DNA of 64,000 nucleotides from Phoronis australis. Lineage: Eukaryota > Phoronida > Phoronidae. The position numbers and the translations under genes were made by a program. Below are positions 47,231-59,744 of the stretch, piece after piece. The stretch is taken from positions 1 through 64,000 of the forward strand of contig NMRA01000272.1 of the NCBI GenBank assembly GCA_002633005.1, read 5' to 3'. Each line of letters begins with the position of its first letter. The stretch's first letter is position 1. Below the pieces are notes generated by a model that ran no database searches, was not told the DNA's origin, and saw nothing but the letters and a program-made list of their open reading frames with translations.

Positions 47231-47909
47231 GTATGTACTACAACAGTTTAATAAAAAACATCTTAACTGTTGAGTTCTTTGTGCTACAACTCGAACAATT
47301 ACAACATTCCTTTGTTACAGCCGAGAATTATGTGTGGCTCATCAAAGTTTATCACACAGTTCCCCAAAGGAATGATTGTTTTCAAATTTGCTTCACACAC
47401 CACGCGTGTAAACGCCTTTTAGGACCTCGCGTTCGTCAGAAGCGACACCCATCATTGCTTTATGGGCTGGGTTGCATAAAATTTCAAATTTATCGGCTGA
47501 ATAAGTTCGATTGTTGCATGACGTCAGGTGTATTGTTCAACAATAACAGCGTGGGGCGTGATGATGCGACGTCATTGTAGCTATATGGCGTATATACTTT
47601 TATGCAACTGGGCCCTGGTGGATATGTATGTTAGTGTTATATGCAAGAATGTCAGTTGCACATTTTTCATGGAGGCAACTGGCATGATCCTGGTTTAGCA
47701 AAATAATGCTATCTCTCAGTTTTGTCGATTGAAGTACTGAAGGACTCACTTCCTCTTGGCGCCATGGACAAAGATTGCAGGTCACAACTATAACCAATTC
47801 GTGCCCTGTGTGCACCAAACTACACCCGATGGCAGTATTGCTTTGTTTGCCTCTACGATTACAACATTCTGAGCGGATGTACAAATTGTTGCTTTAATGG
47901 GTTTCACAG
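47231..47909. other. Intron 13 with a MITE
   Basis: Non-coding apart from a MITE at 47,464-47,615. Confidence 0.5.
47464..47615. mobile_element. 152-bp MITE with GGGC-GTTGCATAAAA ends
   Basis: GGGCTGGGTTGCATAAAA at the left is matched, inverted, by GGGCCCAGTTGCATAAAA at the right. A related single end lies at 14,794-14,810, showing a dispersed family. Confidence 0.6.
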
Positions 47910-48230
47910 ATGGACCGACAAAAGTCAGCATTAGTGGTGCCGTTCTTTCGGCGGGAAAAATTGAACTCCCAATCAACGTGCCTCTGACAATAACATGTAC
48001 GACCGATGCCGTGTTTCCAACCACCACGGTAGAGTGGGTCACTCCAATAGGTGGGCGTCGTCTGTCAGCTAAGTCGCATGAGATTAGAAAGAAGGTCTTC
48101 ATCGTGTCCAGGCAGTTTACATTCACTCCACGGAAATCGCACCAGGGCAAGTCCATTCAATGTAAGGCAGTGGATGACCGGGGCGTGACGAAAGCCGCTA
48201 CTAAAGTAACGGCAAAGTTGACCACTGCAT
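47910..48230 (+). CDS. Ig exon 14
   Basis: 321 bases between GTTTCACAG and GTAAGC. The core is Cys29, Trp42 and Cys84. It is closest to exon 12 in the first half (GPTKVSISG against GPTKVTISS) and to exon 13 in the second half, so the three are probably sister copies. The domain ends in Thr/Lys-rich KAATKVTAKLTTA. Confidence 0.92.
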
Positions 48231-49169
48231 GTAAGCGTTTCACCAAATAATAATGATTGTAAAGCGATACACGATGTGTCCTCAATGAGGAGGCATTGGT
48301 AAGTACTTGATTCAATGTTGAGAAACAACAGTATGCTGCAGACATGTTTAAAAGATTTTGGTATTTGTCTTTAGGCTGGTACTGCAAGAGTTAAACCTTT
48401 CATTCACAATACATGAATGCGCTATGAAGTTCTTGTAACACATGGTGTATGAAGGCAAAAACATCCACAATTGAGAAGACGATAATATATATATATATAT
48501 ACTGAGCTAATCAGAGGGTGGAATCAGGCCTCGAGTAACTGCTCTTTCTCCGCCAGTCTCTCTCCCCTCCCTCCCTTCACCCTCTGCAGTATCCGCTGTT
48601 ATTGTAGTTCACATATGTACCAATAGATGCCGTTGACGGAGGTTCAAGGTCAAGGAATATAAGTATGCAAAATGGCCGTCAGTTTATTTGAAGACCCACT
48701 CCGATAAATCCCTGTCATCGAGAGTTACAACACTGCACCCTTCCCCCCCTCTCTCTCTCTCCTCCCTCCCTTCTCTCTCCCTGAGTCTACATGAACTGAT
48801 AAAACCTAGCAACCAGTATTCATTATATTTTCGCAATCAAGAAGTTAAACGGTGAGCATGCAATCCTTTAGCACCTCTGCTTGGTGGCAGATGGAGCGAT
48901 ATATTGCCTGTATTAAAAGGATACTGAATCATTTAAGATTGTCAGTCATTTCATATCCGTTCTCCGAAGACACAAAAAATCGTATCTCAGTTGCCGAATA
49001 AGGCGCAGATTTAAAGCGTTTATCACGCTTGCCGATCTAATGACAGCAATTGTCACAGGGTTTAAAACCAGGCTTAGTGTCCCTTTTAAATGCAGATACC
49101 AAGCTTAAAAGCGTGTAGTTACAGAGGTGTTAACAGCGTTTGAAAGCGAGTGTTTTTTTTTTCGTTTAG
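48231..49169. other. Intron 14, simple repeats
   Basis: Contains an (AT)n tract at 48,487-48,505 and pyrimidine-rich runs at 48,541-48,592 and 48,740-48,785. The left copy of the 523-base duplication starts at about 48,981. Confidence 0.6.
48487..48505. repeat. (AT)n microsatellite
   Basis: Roughly nine AT units in intron 14. Confidence 0.9.
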
Positions 49170-49502
49170 TCGGTCCGACAGATGTCACCTTAGTTAACAC
49201 GATGACTAAAGTGGAACTTAGGCGTCCTTACGCGGTTATTGAACACCAAGAAGTGTCAATTACGTGCAAGACGAGCAAGGTGAATCCAAAAGCAAACGTC
49301 ACCTGGATGGTTACCTCTTCCACTAATTTTAGCAGCGCCTATAACATCGAGGATACAGTTTGCACTACATCTCGCGAGTTTCCAGTGTGCAGCCGGGATA
49401 TTGTCTTCACGGGACATAGACGATTGCTGAAGAACCAGTTAACATGTTTTGCGAAAAACGTGGACGCCAGCCAGATAAACGCCAACGACAAAATAGTGAT
49501 TA
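49170..49502 (+). pseudogene. Ig exon 15, truncated copy of exon 16
   Basis: The 333 coding bases after CGTTTAG are nearly identical to exon 16. One amino acid differs: Met in place of Ile after the core Trp45. The final codons and the GTAAGT donor are missing, because the sequence jumps at an N to the upstream flank of the second copy and then meets a stop. It is unusable as an exon. It may be an assembly artefact that places two alleles in series. Confidence 0.8.
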
Positions 49503-49503
49503 N
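49503..49503. other. Single N at a duplication junction
   Basis: The N lies exactly where copy 1 ends and copy 2 begins, and both flanks share CGT. Two further single Ns are at 7,270 and 18,555. The one at 18,555 also marks an abrupt truncation. Confidence 0.9.
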
Positions 49504-49697
49504 CGTATCTCAGTTGCCGAATAAGGCGCAAATTTAAAGCGTTTATCACGCCTGCCGATCTAATGACAGCAATTGTATCTGTCACAGGGTTTAAAACCAG
49601 GCTTAGTGTCCCTTTTAAATGCAGTTACCAAGCTTAAAAGCGTGTAGTTACAGAGGTGTTAACAGCGTTTGAAAGCGAGTGTTTTTTTTTCGTTTAG

Positions 49698-50039
49698 TCG
49701 GTCCGACAGATGTCACCTTAGTTAACACGATGACTAAAGTGGAACTTAGGCGACCTTACGCGGTTATTGAACACCAAGAAGTGTCAATTACGTGCAAGAC
49801 GAGCAAGGTGAATCCAAAAGCAAACGTCACCTGGATAGTTACCTCTTCCACTAATTTTAGCAGCGCCTATAACATCGAGGATACAGTTTGCACTACATCT
49901 CGCGAGTTTCCAGTGTGCAGCCGGGATATTGTCTTCACGGGACATAGACGATTGCTGAAGAACCAGTTAACATGTTTTGCGAAAAACGTGGACGCCAGCC
50001 AGATAAACGCCAACGACAAAATAGTGATTAACGTGTGGT
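49698..50039 (+). CDS. Ig exon 16
   Basis: 342 bases between CGTTTAG and GTAAGT. The core is Cys32, Trp45 and Cys92. Between strands C and E it has an added loop with two further cysteines (Cys64 and Cys73, in VCTTSREFPVC), able to form a local second disulfide. No other exon of the array has this loop except its truncated copy. Confidence 0.92.
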
Positions 50040-52669
50040 GTAAGTTGCATGATACGTTATTGTCATTATTATGGTAGTGACGTGTTCTTCCATGTAACCA
50101 ATAGTGCTAGGTTATGGAAATCATGGAATTTGGCAATGAAGCTAGATGACAAAAATTTACGAGACAAACGTTCATCTTCAACCATGTCGTGGATGAAGAT
50201 TTAAGGTTACTTGGGAACATATCGACAAGACTAAGTATTAAGCGAAATATCTACAAAACAGTAGATTTTAACTTATTGAAAGCACATCAAAAAGCAGAAA
50301 GCGAGTATAATTTGATTATTGTTTTTATACGAAAATGCCATTACATGTAGATGTATCACGTGACATTACTTGTTCATGAAATTTTACCGAAACAGAAAGT
50401 CACATGACAACAAAACAGCGGTATCAGTAACATCATCACCTTAATTTGACATCAATTCTCAATGAGACCTCAAAAATCATATTGCGTTTTTCCAAAATAA
50501 ACATTGTTTTGGTTTCTTTGCATGGAAGGTTAGATTTTCCATCACAAAATCCAGTTTTAGTAACCTTCGTGAAGAGTGGAAGATGTTAAAGATATCTTCT
50601 AGCAGTGTTTTGGAGACAGTGTATAAAGGATTTATATTTGAAAGTTTTATTTCAATCCCATCAACAATTTGTGAGATAGAATGATTCCAAATCAGCCAAA
50701 TTAAATTCTTTATGACCCTCCGAAACCTTAACGTAACAAAGATTTTACAGTACTTTAAAATGCCTTGATATAGTCATATTAACTGGTGTGAAGCTATCGT
50801 ATAGTGGGCTGTTTGAGCGACTGACGTAAACAACACTTCCACTATGGTTGGATGAAAGAACTTCCAAATTACCCACTGAAAAATCGGTTCCAAACTCGGT
50901 GGATAGACACATTGAAATGTAAATAACTTGTTCCTGATCTATGAAGGTGCCGGATATCTGTCTCTGCTATCCCACGCATTTTCAATGTTACTAATACTGA
51001 AACAACATAAGTCCTCTAAAATGTTTCAAGTTAAAGTGGCTGCAAGTCTGCCTTCCATCACAAAAATGTGATTTAAGACACCCATAATTGGCCTCAAATT
51101 GTTTTATATTCAAATTGTAGTTGATTTAAAGGCTTCAGAAGAACATACAGTCCGTTTTTACTTGATAAGAGAGACTAGAATTTGTTTTTTGCGTCGTTTC
51201 ATTCTTTTACGCCGAGCATAGTCTCAAAGAATGTCAAACTGTGTTTTTCGAGCCCAGAAACCACTTATTATCTGACTATGGTTAAAAACGTTTGTAAGAG
51301 TCTAAGTCAAAATTTCGCTCATTTGACAGAATTCGGGTTTATACCCACTTCAGTGTCTGGAAAAAACGAATTGTTTGGAGCATAAAATGTCACGAAAATC
51401 AATTTTTCGACAGTCTATTCGTTTTTTAAACTCTTAATTTCATCGTTTTCTATCGAGCTAGAATTGCTGGGAAATTCAAATGTCCTCGAGTTTAATTGAA
51501 GTTTCAGTGGCTCATTTTTTCGTAAAGTAACAGCAGTGCTCGTGTCGCATAGAAAATGGTAATTTTTCAGAAAATCGAAAGACGGAAGTTTCTCGCTAAC
51601 CAGACGAGCATGCAAATATTTGTATCCATTCAGTATTTGTATTTGTACACTGTTAAAGAGTAAAGAATCTGAGAATTGTGCAGCTAAACAAAGGCTATTT
51701 ATCTCTAATCACATTTTTGTGGACAGCCCACTTATTACATGTACCTCATAACAAACTTGATACAGAAGGAGGCACAGTTCTCACCAGGGTTTTCCTATCT
51801 GAACACACGCCAATAGACTCCACAACCTTTCATCACTCTGTTTAAAACTTTATACAAAAAATGAAAAATTTTGAGTCATTTCACATCACAAACCCAACAG
51901 ATGAGCGCAGCAACTTTATTCTCACTTGTATTTTGGTCCCCTCATTGCTAATGAAAAGCAAGGTAGCTAAACAAAACACTGGTAAAAAACACAAAATTGG
52001 CACTGTGCATCCCAAGACCACCACCACCTCCCTACCAATGCGTGACATACATGTAAGCCAGGCTTAAATTCTGAAAGCAAATTTTCTATCAATTCCAAAA
52101 ATGTGGTCTAAAAGTAATGTGAAAAACTAGTTTTTGCAATTCCGGCTCCTTTAAAGGCTACCTGAAATTTCATCTGATCTCTCAGTCGCTAGCCAGCCAT
52201 ACACAACTGCAACACTGGTCCGACATCTGGAAGAAAAGTGCAGCTAAAGCCGAGCAAATGGTTTCTCATTACCATCATATTCACAAGTACCAACACACTG
52301 CATTCACTGAGCCTAAATGCAACGCCTACCTCTTACATAAACCCAAATCTGGCCATATTTTGAACTAATGTAATATTTAAGTTATTCCACCAAACTTCGA
52401 GAATATGGTGGATAGTCACTGTCATCTTTGGTACTCGTCTCCATCGCATCATCGGTATATTAGTTTCCAAAATACGTCTTAACTGTACATGTAAATAGTC
52501 AAGTTTGGCTACTTCGAACTAAGAACTAGTTCCCTTAGCAATTCGCTGATTGGCTAGTTTTTTTCAGTTGAGCTAGAAATGAAATCGCGTATTTGGTCAA
52601 GATGAGGTATGCGTGAATCCGCACCAATTAGATAATGAATCATAATGAACACTTCAGCCACTTTTCCAG
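50040..52669. other. Intron 16 (2.6 kb), nothing recognised
   Basis: AT-rich non-coding sequence. No repeat ends or TE proteins were identified. It ends CTTTTCCAG. Confidence 0.5.
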
Positions 52670-52987
52670 TTGGTCCTGACAAGGTTTCACTAGTCGCTGA
52701 CAACAACAACCCACTTGAAGGGGAAATCGTAACACTGACCTGTTCCACTGATATTGTTTACCCAAACGCAACTATTTCTTGGAGTCACTCTTTGAAAGAA
52801 GTTAATGAAGTCGCTCAAGAAAAGCATAAGTTTGTCAATGACCAAGGCCTGCAGACATTTGCATCCAATTCAGCGCTGGTTTTCAAAGCAGATCGAACAG
52901 ACGACGGCAAATCTGTTGTGTGTAAAGGCCAAAACGAAGTCTTGGGTGATGTGCAGAACGCAGCAAGGACTGGAATTCGTGTGGCAT
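52670..52987 (+). CDS. Ig exon 17
   Basis: 318 bases between CTTTTCCAG and GTAAGA. The core is Cys24, Trp37 and Cys84. Strand A-B is about seven residues shorter than in most exons, while C-x12-W spacing is kept. STDIVYPNATISW and TDDGKSVVC are typical of this series. It is the last exon with the core Trp. Confidence 0.92.
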
Positions 52988-53519
52988 GTAAGAAAAGTTA
53001 ATAGCTCGGAGACAGTAGTTATTAGTTGCAATGACGATTGCATAGAAAACACAATTATGGCACTGACTTTAGGTTACGTACGACCCTACCGAATGTTCTT
53101 TCTGTTTAACCAATAATCTACAAAAAGATGCACTTTAACTGACTGAAGGTATATATGCATACATAGCCATGCATGTGTGTGTGTGTTTGTGTGTGTGAGT
53201 GTGTACGCGAGTGAGCGTCCGTGCGTGTCTGCACTGTTCGTATCGACTTCTATCAATTGTGAAGCCCTTTTTGTCAAATTTAGGAAACCAGACCAAATAT
53301 TCAAATTAACATAAACGAAAAAAATTCGAACTTTCGACATTTGTCAAAGCCCTGCATATCCTAAAGGCAATGGATCTCATTAGCTCTCGAGGAGTAACTT
53401 GGCCATAGACATTAGTCACCCAAACTACAGGTGTATAGTATATGTTTGGTCAAAGGTTTTCTCATTCAACATGCATTTTACTGCCTCAAACGTAGTTAAA
53501 GCAAAGGGTCATTTTGTAG
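52988..53519. other. Intron 17 with (GT)n
   Basis: A GT-rich microsatellite occupies 53,173-53,204. No coding sequence. Confidence 0.7.
53173..53204. repeat. (GT)n microsatellite, interrupted
   Basis: Imperfect GT repeat in intron 17. Confidence 0.9.
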
Positions 53520-53846
53520 ACGGTCCATACTCACTCAGATACAGATACACTGGCATCTACAAGTGTTTCCAGTTGACGTGTGTCGTCCCCAACGGCACAT
53601 TGTTCACCTTGCAATGTTTAACGGACGAAGCATCACCTGCAGTAAGGATGAAGTACACGATAAGGGCCCCTCAGACAGTTTGGACGGTAGAACCAAGAGT
53701 CAAACCATACAGTGACTACAAGTATGAAGCAAGTTTTGAATTCTCAATCGCACCCAAATATGACGAAGCAGTTATTGAGTGTACTGCGCAAAATGGACGT
53801 AGACCCGATCATCGCCGTCAGATTTATGTTACATTGAACATTCCAG
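53520..53846 (+). CDS. Ig exon 18 (Trp-less)
   Basis: 327 bases between ATTTTGTAG and GTACAA. Cys32 and Cys87 are conserved, but the position 13 residues after the first Cys is Tyr45, in SPAVRMKYT. Two extra cysteines (Cys15 and Cys20, YKCFQLTC) sit in the A strand region. The second-Cys segment (KYDEAVIECTAQN) is canonical. The last coding base is G. Confidence 0.9.
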
Positions 53847-56642
53847 GTACAAACTCCTTGCATGAAGTAAAAGAGTGGTCAACGTAGTTGATTTTTTATG
53901 TTTGAATATACTTGGGTGTAATCAAACTTTAGTTAGTTGTTCAATCGCAACTCTGAAAAGAGCCTTTAAAATGACTGACGGTGAACTGCTTAAAAGCAGG
54001 AAACGAGTGACTGCAAAAGTTATTAGTCTATTATACCAGACCCGTAAGAAGTTTAAAACTATTTGGAGGGCATAAATCAATTGAACTTCGTTAAAATTAT
54101 GCTCTCCACCGTTTTATTGCCGACACCTCTGCTCCATTTCCGTGATATCCGACTCTACGCTCGTCACAGTTGGGGAGACAAAGACAGGGGAATCGCCAGT
54201 CTGAACTTGAGTTACCATGCTTTAACAAAATTTCACGGAGAGTGAGAACTAAGGGCAAGCCTAAGCAGGGTAGGTGGGAGCTGAGTTGGCTGCCTCAAGT
54301 GAACTGTAATTGTGAGCTGATCGCTCACACCAACTGAAGGTATAAAATACGAATTGGATAAAATACGCTAGCTATGATTTACTTGAGACGGGCAATTCAC
54401 CTTTTACCTACCTGCCCTATCAGTCTGCTTTGAAGATAAAGATTCATTTTATTACAGTTCAGTTTTGGGGAAATATAATTTTATTAGGTACAGTTTTAAA
54501 GAGTGAAGTTGCAGGGTCCGTTACACACTACTTTTCAAACCCCTTGTGAAAACACGGGTAGCTCCCTATTTGGTGGCGGGTAACAAATGACACACAGGGT
54601 GTCCAAAAACGAAGTCAAATTTCAGTACAACGCCTGCTATTTAAATTCAGTTGCCGAGGATCAGATCCAGCAGATCTGTATGACAAGCAAGTAACGCAGT
54701 TTTGGAAAAGGAAATTTTAGTGCGCATAGACTGGAAAATAAAGTTATCATGGAGGTGCAAATATAATTTATCTCTTCAAATTGATGATCAATGAGTTTAT
54801 TTCCTTTTAATAACTATTTGATCTCCTGTTAGTGAAGTACTAATATTGTTTCTATGTCAATAAACAATGCATTTATAGTCATTTACATTGTGAGCGCAGT
54901 CCAATTCTCAATATACAGTACATGGGGATTATTGGAAATATGCAAAAAATGGCCGAATGTATTTCGGTATTAGGTGTTCAGATGATCATCAATTTCAAAA
55001 AGCTATGAAGCAATCGATTTTCGTAATGTATAAACGTTTAAACCAGAATCCCAAAATTTGCTGATTATAGAAACGGAATAGTACTAGCAATTCTGGAAGA
55101 CATGGTAGCAGAATCTTGATGGACATCCGGGGGAGCATGGATACGGGGCATCACACGGGGCTTGAGGGTCTCCCCAAGAAATTGTATTTGCGTTAATGCG
55201 TATTCCAGAGTTAGCTATTATTTTAATGAGTCGACCTTCAAAAATCGTTGAACTTGTCAAGACGTCTACATTACTTTAAGTACCTCAGCCCCTTGATCAT
55301 GTATTATGTGCAAATGGAAAGCAACAGCCCAAGTAGCCTATCTGACGTGTGCCAAACATAGTAATGATCTTCAAAAATTGCTATTCTTATGATACTATAA
55401 GAAAACTATCAACAATTTACATTTGATGAACCATGCGAACGATTCTTGTTGTGAAATTTACAAATTTTGATATTCCCGAATTCAAACTTGCATCCTTTTG
55501 ATGGCGGTCTATTCTATTGTATTGTTATTCTATTATATTTTTATTAAAATCGCTTTTGGTTGATTTCGTTGTTGCTGCCTAAATAATTGATACTGCTTTG
55601 CTTTGCACGAATTTGTTTTTTTTTCCAGTGAATTTGGAATTTTATCGCTTTCCCTGGTGAATAGTTGACAGTGCAAGATTTGTAGAGGGCTAATGAAAAA
55701 TCGCCCAACGCCGCCCTTCGGATAAAAGACGTCATCTGAAAGAGGAACCCTATAAACATGAAAAGTTAAATACCATTCAAAATTGGAAAAGAGTGACAGT
55801 TAATTCCCTTATACGGAGACCCTCCAATACCTGATCTTTTTACATATAAAATCCTGTATGCTTTCGCAAAAAACAGTAAAAGAAAGGCAATGGGTTTTAT
55901 TGCTTGCTCTTCTCTCAATGAGAAACACGAAACGGTGAGTGCTTACATGTCATCATCGGATCCCGTCGAAGGACTTTGACCCTAATTGTTAAAGCATACA
56001 CAATTTCAAAGAAAAACACAAAATGACTAGCAAGTGATGCTGTGTGATTTTCATTTTCTATCAAGTCTACAATTTCGAGAAAAAACGGAAATAAAAGCAA
56101 AAATGACTTCATTATCCCTTGCCTCGAAGCTGGCCATAGACAATAGTTTTGTAATCCTTAAAATAGTGTCTTTATATTTAAAAACCCAATTAATTACTAT
56201 GCACTTTAACCGATTTTCTCGATTTTTTCGAAGTCGGTGTGAATGATTCCCACTTGCCTTTCTAAGACGATCTATTAGCAATGCTGCAAAAAATGGACTT
56301 CCTAACAACAATGTCTAGGCCAGGGACCTGAGAGAGTAAATCAAGTAAAGGCAGTTGACGAATATTCTCTTAATTTTTCTGTCTTCGTGTTTCACGGTCT
56401 TTCTTTTCTCGACAGTTCTCGGCCCCACACCTATGCCGGCTTAACTTATACATTTGCATACTATTGGAGGGCGGTATGTGCTCCCCTCACATTCTACGGC
56501 CTTTTTCACTCCGAACAGTGACAATATCACAACAGTTTACATGCGTTTTTGTTAATATTTGATTTTGTAGTCCAGCTGCGTTGGCTTCAGATACATGTAC
56601 CCCCGGGGCACACCTTAAGACTTTTCTGTAATTCTGTTTTAG
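53847..56642. other. Intron 18 (2.8 kb), nothing recognised
   Basis: AT-rich non-coding sequence. The CTCGACAG-TTCTCGGCCCC spot near 56,413 looks like an acceptor followed by a Gly-Pro start, but the frame closes within ten codons. Confidence 0.5.
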
Positions 56643-56981
56643 TTGGACCATCGCAGGTTTCCATTAAGCAATCCGGTGGGCGTTGGAGTGAGGGAAACGC
56701 CATTGTTCTCAAAGGAGACACATTCGTGGTCTTATCGTGTCAGACCGATTACGTAAAAGATGGTGTTATTATGAAGATGCACATGTTCAGAAAAGGCTCA
56801 TCTCAGAAATACCCTCTTCCTCGGGCAAGCGTTCAAGAGATCGGTGACACCAAAACATTCAAAACGGAAATTTCAATGTTTATAGCAACGGAAGACCACG
56901 GCATCAAAATATTCTGCACTGCAACGAACCTGAAAACTGACTATCTGTCTGCGTCCGCTTGGGTTATCGTAGATATAACAG
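56643..56981 (+). CDS. Ig exon 19 (Trp-less)
   Basis: 339 bases between TCTGTTTTAG and GTGACT. Cys32 and Cys91 are kept. The core Trp position is Met45, in VIMKMHMFRKG. The F-strand reads TEDHGIKIFCTATN, close to the usual Asp-x-Gly pattern. The donor GTGACT is a weak consensus but keeps phase 1. Confidence 0.88.
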
Positions 56982-59411
56982 GTGACTTATGGGAAGTCAA
57001 ACCAGTGTTACCGGTCCTGGGGCCCGTTCCAAGTAGCTGTTCATTTTTTACTTAAGTTTAAGATATGTCTCAACTTCCAAACTTTGAAACCTCTACAGTC
57101 GGCAAGTTAATCAAATTAAGACAAAACTTATGTCAAACACTTAATTCATACTTAAGATCTCTTTCTTGAAAGGTTTTTGAGACAAATTTAACTTTTATTT
57201 TAAATTTACTAAAATTTAGGATTTGTCTTAGCCAAGTCAGTTTTGTTGGAACGGGTCCCTGTTCATTGAGTCACACGTTTTGGTACCTGGTGTTTGCAAA
57301 ACAAGCTTATATAATACCTACACTGATACATGACTGGTCTTAAAGTTTACCTTACTCAGAATAAAAACAAAAGAGAGTTCTCGAAGTACAAAATGACCGC
57401 GGGACAGACTAACTTGCTGCGTTTGTGAAAGTTGGAATTAAAGCAATGTTCATTCTGCTTTTAAGACACAAATACAGCAACACGCGGGAAAATTGCTTCT
57501 TTTTGAAATTCACGAGATCGTCATGCCTTCAGATTGTTCAACTTTTGATTCTTGACATTGTTGACTAGTTTAGTAAAAACTTGTCGTGGTATTTTTTAAA
57601 AAAATGTAAAAAGAAAAAAGGCTGCTGTGTTTTACGACATGTTGTTGATAACGAGCGAACGCTTTGTTGCCTGCTCAGCTCACCCGCGTCCGTTGAATTA
57701 GTGCTATTTCATGTCAAGAACGTTGCACGACTTGTTCTTGTCTTGTCTTTTATTGCAATTTATCTTATCAACATCACAGTTCAGTAGCAATGTATTCTTC
57801 ATGCACTGCTTGTCATGTTGAATGTGAATATCATTACCGTGCTTGAAAGGTTGAATATCAGTTGCGTTCTAAGCAAGCTGAGTAATTGTGTGTTCCAGTA
57901 TGGTGAATAACGGAACAACAAAAAAGACTCACGAGGTACCAAAACTAGCAGACTGAGCCAAGCCCTGATCAAAAGTATCCCAGAGAAAGGCGTGGCTCCA
58001 AACTAGTTCAAGCGCGATATTTCCCAACACCAAACTAAAATGAAATAAAAGTATTTCATCGTCAAAACGGTGGAAAGTTTTAGAAATCATCTGTAAAATG
58101 ACACCAAATAGGTCCCATTTTGCATTTCTATGAAGCTCTCGTGCACCGGAGGTAAAATTCAACGAAACAAGAAGAGTCTGTCGTTCTCGTCTGTCATAAA
58201 CAGTAATTTTTACGAAATCTGGCTTACTTAATGGACGGATACTTGGTGTTTATTTCATAATTACCACAATTATGTTAAATCATTGTATTTTTTGCGTAGA
58301 ACAGCCTGTTTTTTATAAAATAGCACCAGGCAGTTTTGAATTGAGACCGGCTTCGCGATCATTCACGGGCTAATGCCGTGATTCACATATCTATCGCCAT
58401 ATGTTATGGACGTAACAAAAGCCGGTCAAGATGATGTTTTGATACTGGCTGTTTTGGAGTAGTGTTTCTCATAACACTCGGCTTAAGGTTACTCGACCAG
58501 GAAGTCGAGTCTGCCGGGGCATGTTAATGATCGCTAATTAAAAATGCCTGGTGATATTTTATAGACAACAAGAAAATTCAATATAATAATGTAACATAAT
58601 TTTGCAGATTATTAAATAAAAACCAGGTATCCGTACATAAATAGATCCAAACTTCGAAGAAAATCGCTGTATATCACAGAAGCGAACAAAGTTTTGTTTA
58701 GGTGAGCTCTGCAATTTTACCTCCAGTGTGGAAGACCTTTATAGAGTTGGCAATATAATACGTATTTGGTGACATTTCAAAGAAATTTTCTAAGGCCTCC
58801 CACATTTTTGACGATGAAATATGTGTTTTCGTCTTCACATGGTGTAGGGAAATTCGAGACTCGAAATAGTTTGGAACCACTTTTAGTAAAAGCCTTTTGA
58901 ACTGACTTGATAGGAATACATAGATAGATGTGCTGAAATTCATTACAAAAACATTTTAAGGACTATTCCTTTATTATTTTCTTTATTATTTCATATCCTT
59001 AGTAAAACCATATTGTCAAAATTTATGAATTTAAACTTTCCCCCGCCACCACTTTGTGATTTTGCAGGTTTTCTCAGATAATGCCTCTTGACATCGCGCA
59101 TCCACGGATATTTGTCAACTTTATCATCTAATTTTCTGTCGTTGGAGTTGCGGTCACAGCAAAGAAGTAACATTTTGCTGTAAAAACGAATACAGTAACG
59201 TAACTTTAACGAATGGGCTAATAACAAAAACCTGCGGAATTCCTAGGGCGCGAAAACGAGACCGGAATGTGTTGAGCGGATAACGCGGCTTTTTAGGTAA
59301 ATGCAGCAGGATTCGATTGTCGTTGTGTATTTCAGAACAACCCTATTGTCCCATTTACACCTTAAGTAAATGTGGAAACGTTTTCCATTGAACTGTGTTT
59401 TTGGATTTTAG
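56982..59411. other. Intron 19 with a MITE
   Basis: A MITE at 57,019-57,259 starts only 38 bases after the donor. The remainder is AT-rich without recognisable coding. Confidence 0.5.
57019..57259. mobile_element. 241-bp MITE with GGGGCCCGTTCCAA ends
   Basis: GGGGCCCGTTCC at the left is inverted as GGAACGGGTCCC at the right. Sub-terminal TTAAGACA/TGTCTTA boxes are also inverted. Non-coding. Confidence 0.6.
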
Positions 59412-59744
59412 TTGGTCCGGAGAAGATTACTTTTCTGCAGTGTGTGGGCGGCAGGCGGCGCCGAGTTAGTGAATGCCTGACAACAGTGGCTGCAAGAATC
59501 GTGTTTATGTGTGTCACGGATAAGGCACTCCAAGCTGTCAACTTTGAGTTCACCTTGCACTTAAAAAGTGGTCAAGTTATCACTCTACCAAAACAAGTGG
59601 ACAAAACGGCATATGACAGTTACGTAGGAAAGGCAGTTTTGGAAATGAAAAAAGATTACGACCTGAGCACTATCTGGTGTCGGACACACAACAGCAGAGA
59701 AGCAACTCTGAAGGCGTCTCGCTCTCTGCGTGTTCATGTCAAAC
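59412..59744 (+). CDS. Ig exon 20 (Trp-less)
   Basis: 333 bases between GGATTTTAG and GTAAAA. Cys33 and Cys89 are kept, and the Trp position is Phe46, in VNFEFTLHLK. Two more cysteines (Cys10 and Cys21) flank a very basic GGRRRR loop in the first strands. The domain is rich in Lys and Arg. Confidence 0.88.

Larger units (their letters stand above)
48981..50026 (+). repeat. Tandem near-identical duplication (523-base offset) with N at the junction
   Basis: 48,981-49,502 (copy 1) and 49,504-50,026 (copy 2) share intron 3' flank and Ig exon. They differ by about half a dozen substitutions, one T-run length change and a 6-base insertion. The junction is a single N at 49,503. Copy 1 stops one codon short of the donor. 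Confidence 0.9.

Noticed and set aside
49127-49537. Exon 15 read through the N into VSQLPNKAQI
   Set aside because: The continuation is intron flank of the second copy, not coding. The exon lacks its donor.
56405-56450. Acceptor-like CTCGACAG followed by TTCTCGGCCCC, like an Ig exon start
   Set aside because: The phase-1 frame reaches TAA within ten codons and no Ig core follows.
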